Part shown: in pieces, positions 1 through 4,824 of the stretch
Numbering within the stretch: position 1 is the stretch's first letter
Layout: each line of letters opens with the position of its first letter
NCBI GenBank assembly: GCA_964568815.1
Contig: CAZMRY010000066.1
Coordinates: 1 to 8,355 of the forward strand
Direction of reading: 5' to 3'
Origin: RGIG8700 sp964568815
GTDB taxonomy: Bacteria > Bacillota > Clostridia > RGIG6154
Length of the DNA: 8,355 bases
Translations under genes and position numbers: made by a program
Notes under the pieces: model-generated
What the model was told of the DNA's origin: nothing
What the model saw: the letters and a program-made list of their open reading frames with translations, nothing else
Database searches by the model: none

Positions 1-35
1 CAGTCACTCCGTGACAGCTCCCTCTCGAGGGAGCC
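1..35 (-). repeat. Palindromic repeat element, inverse orientation, cut by window edge
   Basis: Read on the minus strand this is a hairpin of the GGCTCCCTC/GAGGGAGC type followed by a second hairpin, GTCAC-GGA-GTGAC. The end that should carry the GAGGGAGTT tail lies outside the window. It has the same architecture as the complete copies at 2175-2217 and 2334-2433. It faces the forward copy at 48-96 across a 12-base spacer. It is not a gene: a short reading frame across it merely translates repeat DNA. Confidence 0.8.
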
Positions 36-47
36 CAAGGAAAAACT

Positions 48-96
48 GCCTCCCATTCAGGGGAGGTGCCGAGCATAGCGAGGCGGAGGGGGTTAA
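48..96 (+). repeat. Palindromic repeat element, forward orientation (GCCGAGC variant)
   Basis: The first hairpin is CCTCCC-attca-GGGGAGG. The second is GCCGAGC-ATA-GCGAGGC, which pairs except for a tandem G-A/A-G mismatch in the middle. The element closes with GGAGGGGGTTAA. It is identical to the copy at 2262-2309 except for one extra G. No run of T follows the hairpins, so it is not a typical intrinsic terminator. Confidence 0.85.
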
Positions 97-127
97 CCGG
101 TTTTTGCGGAGCAACATATATTTAGTC

Positions 128-172
128 ATAGGCGAAGCCTATCCGAAACTTTTCACTATTAACTTTTCACTA
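128..172. repeat. Short palindrome plus tandem 14-base direct repeat upstream of the sugar kinase gene
   Basis: ATAGGC-GAA-GCCTAT (128-142) is a perfect six-base-pair inverted repeat. It is followed by AACTTTTCACTA twice, at 147-158 and 161-172, with a 14-base period. Both lie in the untranslated region before the ATG at 198. No clear -35/-10 pair stands out. The function is unknown: it could be an operator, an RNA leader hairpin or more repeat-derived DNA. Confidence 0.5.
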
Positions 173-197
173 CTCAAATTTTTCGTAAGGAGCAATT

Positions 198-1664
198 ATG
201 GATAAACGAGTATTAGCCATTGATTTCGGCGCATCGAGCGGCAGAGCCATTCTCGGTAAATTTGACGGCGAAAAAATCACCCTCGAAGAAGTGCATCGCT
301 TTTCAAATGACCCCGTAAAGGTCGGCAAGACCATGTACTGGGACGTTCTGCGCCTTTTCTATAACATAAAGCAGGGTATCATCAATGCCAAGAATGCAGG
401 CGGCTTTGACAGTATCGGTATTGATACATGGGGCGTTGACTTCGGTCTTATCGACGAATTCGGCTGCCTTCTTGAAAATCCCGTTCATTACCGTGACGAG
501 CGCACCGTCGGTCTTATCGAGGAATGCGCCGAAACAATCCCCAACAAGGATTTCTATTTCAAAACGGGTATTCAGTTCATGGAGCTCAACACAATTTATC
601 AGCTCTATGCGCTCAAAAAATACCGTCCTCATATTCTTGAAAGAGCGGACAGACTTCTTTTTATGCCCGACCTTTTCGGGTATATGCTCACAGGTAAAAT
701 GACAACCGAATATTCAATCGCAACAACCTCACAGATGATTGACCTTGAAACAAAGTCATGGGCTGCCGACTATATCGAAAAGCTCGGCATTCCCTCAAGG
801 CTTCTCGGCGAAATTGTTCCCTCGGGAACGGTTCTCGGCAAGGTGACAGACGATATCTGCGAGGAATGCGGAATCAAGGATGTTGACGTTATCAGCGTTT
901 GCGGCCACGATACGCAGAGTGCAATCACCGCCGTGCCTGCCGAAAGCGAGGATTTTGCCTTCCTTTCAAGCGGCACATGGTCGCTCTTCGGAACGGAGCT
1001 TAAAGAGCCTATCGTCAACGAAACCTCACTTGCAATGAATGTTACCAACGAGGGCGGCTGCGATTCATCAGTCGGCTTCCTCAAGAACATAATCGGTCTT
1101 TGGCTTATTCAGGAGAGCCGCAGACATTGGAACAGACACGGCAGCGATTATTCCTATGCCGACCTTGAAAAGCTCGCTCTTGCGGCTGAGCCCTTCAAGT
1201 GCTTTATCGACCCCGATGCACCCGAGTTTGTTCCTCACGGAAATATTCCCGAAAGAGTTCGTGAATACTGCCGCAAAACAAATCAGCCCGTGCCCGAGAG
1301 CGTGGGCGAGGTTATGCGCTGCATTTATGAAAGCCTTGCAATGAAATACCGCCTCACCATTGATAATCTTGAGAATTGCACAGGTAAAACTTACCCAGTT
1401 ATTCACGTTATCGGCGGCGGCACTAAAGATACACTCCTTTGTCAGATGACCGCTTCTTCATGCGGCAGACCGGTTGTTGCAGGCCCTATTGAAGCAACCG
1501 TTCTCGGCAACATCGCCGTTCAGCTCATGGCATGCGGTGCAATTGCAAACGTTGCCGAAGCTCGAAAAATCGTTAAGGCAAGCGAAAAAACAGTTGAATA
1601 TTCTCCCGTAAACGCCGACGCATGGGCAGAGGCATATAAAAAGTTCAAAGCTATTATTAGATAA
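198..1664 (+). CDS. rhaB: Rhamnulokinase-family FGGY carbohydrate kinase (RhaB or FucK)
   Basis: This 488-residue cytoplasmic sugar kinase has almost the same length as E. coli RhaB (489). The family phosphorylates a 6-deoxyketose (L-rhamnulose or L-fuculose) at C1 with ATP, before aldolase cleavage. Visible motifs are the N-terminal phosphate-binding loop AIDFGASSGRA (residues about 8-18), GIDTWGVDFGL (about 74-84), GHDTQSA with the expected catalytic-base Asp238, SSGTW (257-261), and the second-domain nucleotide loop GGGT (406-409). The ATG start is supported by AAGGAG at 187-192, five bases upstream. No truncation or frameshift is seen. The next metabolic gene is fucI (2931), not rhaA, so the natural substrate may be L-fuculose: some Bacteroides and Firmicutes fuculokinases are RhaB-like. 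Family assignment is firm; substrate is not. Codon use is CCC-rich (13 of 20 prolines). Confidence 0.93.
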   Translation: MDKRVLAIDFGASSGRAILGKFDGEKITLEEVHRFSNDPVKVGKTMYWDVLRLFYNIKQGIINAKNAGGFDSIGIDTWGVDFGLIDEFGCLLENPVHYRDERTVGLIEECAETIPNKDFYFKTGIQFMELNTIYQLYALKKYRPHILERADRLLFMPDLFGYMLTGKMTTEYSIATTSQMIDLETKSWAADYIEKLGIPSRLLGEIVPSGTVLGKVTDDICEECGIKDVDVISVCGHDTQSAITAVPAESEDFAFLSSGTWSLFGTELKEPIVNETSLAMNVTNEGGCDSSVGFLKNIIGLWLIQESRRHWNRHGSDYSYADLEKLALAAEPFKCFIDPDAPEFVPHGNIPERVREYCRKTNQPVPESVGEVMRCIYESLAMKYRLTIDNLENCTGKTYPVIHVIGGGTKDTLLCQMTASSCGRPVVAGPIEATVLGNIAVQLMACGAIANVAEARKIVKASEKTVEYSPVNADAWAEAYKKFKAIIR

Positions 1665-1682
1665 TAGCTGATTGATTAACTT

Positions 1683-1727
1683 GCCTCCCCATCAGGGGAG
1701 GTGTCACAGAGTGACGGAAGGGTTTAA
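1683..1727 (+). repeat. Palindromic repeat element, forward orientation (GTCAC variant)
   Basis: It consists of hairpin CCTCCCC-atca-GGGGAGG, hairpin GTCAC-AGA-GTGAC, then GGAAGGGTTTAA. It begins 18 bases after the kinase stop codon and is directly joined to a second copy at 1728. The same two-copy tandem recurs at 2494-2584 with only three substitutions and one indel over about 92 bases. It may protect the 3' end of the kinase mRNA, but lacks a terminator T-run. Confidence 0.85.
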
Positions 1728-1772
1728 GCCTCCCTTTCAAGGGAGGGGGACCGCTTGCGGTGGAGGGATTAA
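1728..1772 (+). repeat. Palindromic repeat element, forward orientation (ACCGC variant)
   Basis: It consists of hairpin CCTCCCTT-TC-AAGGGAGG, hairpin ACCGC-TT-GCGGT, then GGAGGGATTAA. It is the second half of a tandem with 1683-1727 and the left neighbour of the DUF559 gene. It is almost identical to 2539-2584. Confidence 0.85.
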
Positions 1773-1784
1773 GACAAAGAAAGC

Positions 1785-1789
1785 GAGGG
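1785..1789 (+). promoter_or_regulatory. Ribosome binding site supporting a TTG start
   Basis: GAGGG lies six bases before the TTG at 1796. It sits within AAAGAAAGCGAG (1776-1787), a 12-mer that recurs at 2611-2622 in front of the next small gene. It is the reason for choosing the TTG rather than the internal ATG at codon 19, which would remove the conserved N-terminal helix. Confidence 0.6.
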
Positions 1790-1795
1790 TTATAG

Positions 1796-2158
1796 TTGTT
1801 ACCGTATAAACATTCAAATATCGCCCTTGCAAGAAATCTCCGTAAAAACATGACTCCTTGGGAAAGAAAGCTTTGGTATGAGTTTTTACGGACATATCCC
1901 GTGAAATTCCAAAGACAAAAACCTATCGGCAACTATACTGTTGATTTTTATTGCTTTAAAGCAAAACTCATTATTGAACTTGACGGCTCACAGCATTATA
2001 ATGAAAGCGGCATAGTGAATGATAAAATCCGCACGGAAAAGCTTGAGGATTTTGACTTAACCGTTGTCCGTATTCCGAACAACGAGATTGACGAAAATTT
2101 TTACGGTGTGTGCGAATATATAGATTCTTTTGTAAAAAGTCGTGTGAATTTGGATTAA
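1796..2158 (+). CDS. DUF559 (Vsr-like) endonuclease-domain protein
   Basis: This 120-residue protein fits the DUF559 family, a small restriction-endonuclease-like fold related to very-short-patch-repair nucleases. The N-terminal part has the typical ARNLRKNMTPWERKLW segment (about 12-27). The core YTVDFYC...LIIELDGSQHY (47-68) offers Asp50, Glu61 and Asp63 as likely metal ligands, plus His67. It ends with the usual VVRIPNNEI strand and a C-terminal helix. The start is TTG with GAGGG six bases upstream, and the length matches full-size family members, so it seems intact. It is a stand-alone gene pressed between palindromic repeats of opposite orientation. The cellular role of these proteins is not established; repair, defence and repeat mobilisation are all possible. 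Nuclease activity is inferred from the motif only. Confidence 0.85.
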   Translation: MLPYKHSNIALARNLRKNMTPWERKLWYEFLRTYPVKFQRQKPIGNYTVDFYCFKAKLIIELDGSQHYNESGIVNDKIRTEKLEDFDLTVVRIPNNEIDENFYGVCEYIDSFVKSRVNLD

Positions 2159-2174
2159 GGCAAAGCAAAAATAA

Positions 2175-2217
2175 AACTCCCTCAGTCGCCATGCGACAGC
2201 TCCCTCAGGAGGGAGCC
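2175..2217 (-). repeat. Palindromic repeat element, inverse orientation (GTCGC variant)
   Basis: On the minus strand it reads hairpin GGCTCCCTC-ct-GAGGGAGC, then T, then hairpin GTCGC-ATG-GCGAC, then TGAGGGAGTT. It starts 16 bases after the DUF559 stop. Relative to GTCAC/GTGAC copies, the second stem has a compensated A-T to G-C change. Confidence 0.85.
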
Positions 2218-2219
2218 CA

Positions 2220-2236
2220 AACAGAAAGTTTCTGTT
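2220..2236. repeat. 17-base perfect palindrome between repeat elements
   Basis: AACAGAAA-G-TTTCTGTT has eight-base arms around a single central base. It lies just after the inverse repeat ending at 2217. It could be a dimeric-protein binding site or a small hairpin. There is no adjacent promoter that would identify a regulator. Confidence 0.4.
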
Positions 2237-2261
2237 GTGCAGAAGGATGACATGTTAATCG

Positions 2262-2309
2262 GCCTCCCATTCAGGGGAGGTGCCGAGCATAGCGAGGCGG
2301 AGGGGTTAA
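2262..2309 (+). repeat. Palindromic repeat element, forward orientation (GCCGAGC variant)
   Basis: It has the same sequence as 48-96 apart from one missing G. It also pairs with an inverse copy just upstream (2175-2217), repeating the inverse-then-forward layout seen at 1-96. Confidence 0.85.
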
Positions 2310-2333
2310 AATTTCTGCGGAATGACTTAATTT

Positions 2334-2433
2334 AACTCCCTCAGTCCTACGGACAGCCGTTGACGGCGGACGTTCCCTTTATCCCTTCGGGACATTTCCC
2401 CGCACCGCAGGGAATCACCCTCAGGAGGGAGCC
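2334..2433 (-). repeat. Palindromic repeat element, inverse orientation, with internal insertion
   Basis: The outer ends match the copy at 2175-2217 (AACTCCCTCAGTC on the left, CCTCAGGAGGGAGCC on the right), and the second stem is GTCC-GTA-GGAC on the minus strand. The middle is about 57 bases longer than in that copy. The extra DNA contains GCCGT-TG-ACGGC (2358-2369) and a segment bounded by TTCCCT (2373) and AGGGAA (to 2414) with TCCC-TTC-GGGA inside. It looks like a nested hairpin-rich insertion or an expanded variant. The reading frame through it is repeat translation, not a credible gene. Confidence 0.7.
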
Positions 2434-2493
2434 AAAGGAGCAATCAACATTATTGCAGAAAGCTGAACAAACGCAAAAGCTATCTGATTATTT

Positions 2494-2538
2494 GCCTCCC
2501 CTTCAGGGGAGGTGTCACAGAGTGACGGTGGGGTTTAA
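2494..2538 (+). repeat. Palindromic repeat element, forward orientation (GTCAC variant)
   Basis: It consists of hairpin CCTCCCC-ttca-GGGGAGG, hairpin GTCAC-AGA-GTGAC, then GGTGGGGTTTAA. It is the first half of a tandem that is a near-copy of 1683-1772. Confidence 0.85.
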
Positions 2539-2584
2539 GCCTCCCTTTCAAGGGAGGGGGACCGCTTGCGGTGGAGGGATTTAA
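2539..2584 (+). repeat. Palindromic repeat element, forward orientation (ACCGC variant)
   Basis: It consists of hairpin CCTCCCTT-TC-AAGGGAGG, hairpin ACCGC-TT-GCGGT, then GGAGGGATTTAA. It is the second half of the tandem and is followed by a leader with AAAGAAAGCGAG (2611-2622) before the small gene at 2631. Confidence 0.85.
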
Positions 2585-2630
2585 AATCAGGTTTTACGGA
2601 GCAAAAAAATAAAGAAAGCGAGAAGATACA

Positions 2631-2891
2631 ATGAAAAAAATCATTGCGGCGGCGCTTTCGGTGCTTGTCGGCGCATTCGGCTACACGATTGTAGACAGCG
2701 CTATCGAAGACCGTGTCGCAACCCTCGAAAGCGAAGTTGTTGAACTGCGTGAAATAATATCGGATTATCATAATAATATTCCGGAAATGATTCTTACTTC
2801 TATTTCAAGGGTAACAACAACCCAAATCCCTACGACAACTCAGTCTCCCACAACAACCCAAATCCCCACAACCATTCAAACCAATTATTAA
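2631..2891 (+). CDS. Small exported or membrane-anchored Thr-rich protein, function unknown
   Basis: I do not recognise this 86-residue protein. It opens with MKK and a hydrophobic stretch (about 4-20), fitting a signal peptide or membrane anchor. There is no lipobox cysteine. Residues about 25-48 (IEDRVATLESEVVELREII) look like a short coiled coil. The C-terminus is an extended Thr/Pro/Gln tail with a 12-residue repeat, TTTQIPTTTQSP then TTTQIPTTIQT. The repeat is also visible in DNA: the 17-mer ACAACAACCCAAATCCC occurs at 2814-2830 and 2850-2866, 36 bases apart and in phase. The ATG is preceded by GCGAGAAG about seven bases upstream. Such Thr/Pro tails are typical of flexible surface linkers, so a cell-surface location is likely (inference). 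It lies 39 bases before fucI, with no evident functional link. Confidence 0.65.
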   Translation: MKKIIAAALSVLVGAFGYTIVDSAIEDRVATLESEVVELREIISDYHNNIPEMILTSISRVTTTQIPTTTQSPTTTQIPTTIQTNY

Positions 2892-2930
2892 AAAATAATA
2901 CACATCAACTATAGAAAGGAAGATGCTATT

Positions 2931-4736
2931 ATGGCAAAAAGCAGACTTATCGGCGATTATCCCGTAATCGGTATTCGCCCCATCATCGACGGCAGAAGAG
3001 GCCCCCTCAACGTAAGAGGCTCACTTGAAGAGCAGACCATGAACATGGCTAAGACCGCAAAGGCTCTCTTTGAGGAAAATCTTCGCTATTCCAACGGCGA
3101 GCCCGTAAAGGTTGTTATCGCTGACACAACAATCGGCCGTGTTGCAGAGGCAGCAGCATGTGCAGCAAAGTTCAAGAAGGAGGGCGTTGACATCACTCTT
3201 TCCGTTACTCCCTGCTGGTGCTACGGCTCCGAAACAATGGACATGGATCCCACAACAATCAAGGGCGTTTGGGGCTTCAATGCTACCGAAAGACCCGGCG
3301 CAGTTTATCTTGCAGCAGTTCTTGCAGCTCATGCACAGAAGGGTCTTCCTGCATTCGGTATCTACGGCAAGGATGTTCAGGACGCTGATGACACATCAGT
3401 TCCCGATGACGTTAAGGAAAAGCTCCTTCGTTTTGCCCGTTCAGCTGTTGCGGTTGCAACAATGAGAGGTAAGAGCTATCTCCAGATCGGTTCAACCTGC
3501 ATGGGTATCGCAGGCTCGGTTATCGACCCCGATTTTATCGAAGAATATCTCGGCATGAGAGTTGAATCCGTTGACGAGGTTGAAATCATCCGTCGAATGT
3601 CCGAGGGCATCTATGACGAGGCTGAATATCAGAAGGCTCTCGCATGGACAAAGGCAAAGTGCAAAGAGGGCTTCGACAAGAACCCCGAATTTGTAAGAAA
3701 GAGCGACGAACAGAAAGAAAAGGATTGGGAATTTGTTGTTAAGATGATGTGCATCATCAAAGACCTTATGTCAGGCAATGATAATCTTCCAGCAGGCTGC
3801 GAAGAAGAAATGGTTGGTCACAATGCAATTGCTGCAGGTTTCCAGGGTCAGAGACAGTGGACAGACTTTTATCCAAACTGCGACTTCCCTGAAGCAATGC
3901 TTAACTCATCATTCGACTGGAACGGTGCAAGAGAACCTTATATTCTTGCAACAGAAAATGATGTATTAAACGGTCTTGGTATGCTCTTTATGAAGCTTCT
4001 TACAAACAGAGCACAGATTTTTGCTGATGTTCGTACTTACTGGAGCGGTGATGCTGTTAAGAGAGTAACAGGCTACGATATTGAAGGCAAAGCTAAAGAG
4101 GCCGACGGTTTCATCCACCTTATCAACTCAGGTGCTGCCTGCGTTGATGCCTGCGGTGAAGCTAAAGACGAAAACGGCAACGGCGTAATGAAAGAATGGT
4201 ACAATGTAACTGAAGAAGATATAAAGGCTATGGCTGCCGCAACAACATGGAATGCAGCTGATAACGGTTACTTCAGAGGTGGCGGATATTCTTCAAGATT
4301 CTTAACAAGAGCGGAAATGCCTGCAACAATGATAAGACTTAACCTTGTTAAAGGTCTTGGTCCTGTTCTCCAGATTGCTGAAGGATGGACAGTTAATATT
4401 CCTGACGAAGTTTCAGATAAACTCTGGGCAAGAACAGACTACACATGGCCTTGCACATGGTTCGCTCCAAGATGTACAGGAAAGGGTGCGTTCAAATCAG
4501 CTTATGATGTTATGAACAACTGGGGTGCTAACCATGGTGCTATTTCATACGGTCATATCGGTGCAGACCTTATTACAATGGCATCAATGCTCAGAATTCC
4601 TGTTTGTATGCACAATGTTGATGAAGATAAAATCTTCAGACCTTCATACTTTAACGCTTTTGGCGAAGATAAAGAAGGACAGGATTACAGAGCTTGCGAG
4701 GCACTTGGACCTATGTATGGCAAATACGGTAAGTAA
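2931..4736 (+). CDS. fucI: L-fucose isomerase
   Basis: This 601-residue cytoplasmic isomerase interconverts L-fucose and L-fuculose (the family also acts on D-arabinose). It is close in length to E. coli FucI (591). The N-terminal region starts YPVIGIRPIIDGRRGPLN. The conserved C-terminal half contains GHNAIAAGFQGQRQWTD. The Mn-binding and catalytic residues expected from E. coli FucI (Glu337, Asp361, His528) are present as Glu342 (ATEND), Asp366 (FADVRTYW) and His535 (NWGANHGA). AGAAAGGA at 2913-2920 is the ribosome binding site. A strong terminator follows. The frame is intact, but codon use changes abruptly near 3760-3790. Before it, 10 of 11 prolines are CCC and nearly all isoleucines ATC. 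After it, 0 of 12 prolines are CCC, most isoleucines are ATT/ATA, and 13 of 14 arginines are AGA. The gene may be a hybrid of two sources. Confidence 0.95.
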   Translation: MAKSRLIGDYPVIGIRPIIDGRRGPLNVRGSLEEQTMNMAKTAKALFEENLRYSNGEPVKVVIADTTIGRVAEAAACAAKFKKEGVDITLSVTPCWCYGSETMDMDPTTIKGVWGFNATERPGAVYLAAVLAAHAQKGLPAFGIYGKDVQDADDTSVPDDVKEKLLRFARSAVAVATMRGKSYLQIGSTCMGIAGSVIDPDFIEEYLGMRVESVDEVEIIRRMSEGIYDEAEYQKALAWTKAKCKEGFDKNPEFVRKSDEQKEKDWEFVVKMMCIIKDLMSGNDNLPAGCEEEMVGHNAIAAGFQGQRQWTDFYPNCDFPEAMLNSSFDWNGAREPYILATENDVLNGLGMLFMKLLTNRAQIFADVRTYWSGDAVKRVTGYDIEGKAKEADGFIHLINSGAACVDACGEAKDENGNGVMKEWYNVTEEDIKAMAAATTWNAADNGYFRGGGYSSRFLTRAEMPATMIRLNLVKGLGPVLQIAEGWTVNIPDEVSDKLWARTDYTWPCTWFAPRCTGKGAFKSAYDVMNNWGANHGAISYGHIGADLITMASMLRIPVCMHNVDEDKIFRPSYFNAFGEDKEGQDYRACEALGPMYGKYGK

Positions 4737-4750
4737 AACATAAAAAATCA

Positions 4751-4778
4751 GCCGTGCGGTAAACGCCGCACGGCTTTT
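4751..4778 (+). terminator. Rho-independent terminator after fucI
   Basis: GCCGTGCGG and CCGCACGGC form a perfect nine-base-pair GC-rich stem around the loop TAAACG, followed by TTTT. It starts 14 bases after the fucI stop. An A-rich run just upstream (4742-4747) could allow some function in the reverse direction. It separates fucI from the pcrA operon. Confidence 0.92.
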
Positions 4779-4812
4779 ATACAAAGGTAAACTTTAACAT
4801 ATTACACAAATA

Positions 4813-4820
4813 AAGGGTGA
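4813..4820 (+). promoter_or_regulatory. Ribosome binding site supporting the TTG start of pcrA
   Basis: AAGGGTGA ends four bases before the TTG at 4825. The TTG gives the expected PcrA N-terminus (LNDKQLQAV, the Q motif). There is no in-frame ATG upstream of the Walker A motif, so the TTG start is well supported. Confidence 0.7.
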
Positions 4821-4824
4821 AATT

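Larger units (their letters stand above)
1683..2217 (+). mobile_element. Candidate repeat-bounded unit carrying a DUF559 nuclease
   Basis: The DUF559 gene (1796-2158) has two forward palindromic repeats on its left (1683-1772, ending 23 bases before the start codon) and one inverse repeat on its right (2175-2217, 16 bases after the stop). Read inward, both ends show the same plan: a CTCCC/GGGAG hairpin, then T, then a GTCxC/GxGAC hairpin, then a G-rich segment and TTT. The unit therefore resembles an element with imperfect terminal inverted repeats and one nuclease gene. No target-site duplication could be established and no transposase is present. The mobile interpretation is an inference by analogy with REP-associated enzymes; the same repeats also occur elsewhere in the window without this gene. 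Confidence 0.35.

Noticed and set aside
11..205. 64-codon open frame at the window start
   Set aside because: It runs through two palindromic repeat copies and the untranslated leader of the kinase gene, overlaps its start, and has no ribosome binding site; it is repeat translation.
1683..1772. Repeats as an intrinsic terminator for the kinase gene
   Set aside because: The stems are strong but no T-run follows any of them; a role in mRNA 3' end protection is possible but a terminator call is not supported.
1657..1932. Antisense open frame across the repeats and the start of the DUF559 gene
   Set aside because: It is the reverse translation of repeat DNA and of a recognised gene on the other strand; no start signals support it.
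2360..2584. 74-codon open frame in the repeat-rich spacer
   Set aside because: The frame lies almost wholly in the expanded repeat and the following tandem repeats, starts inside a hairpin, and has a composition dictated by the repeats.
1683..2584. Possible CRISPR array
   Set aside because: The repeats are long, internally doubly palindromic, in both orientations, irregularly spaced, and there are no uniform spacers or cas genes.
4779..4824. Promoter for the pcrA operon
   Set aside because: Only AT-rich segments such as TTTAACATATTACA are seen after the terminator; no convincing -35 with correct spacing could be identified, although a promoter is expected here.
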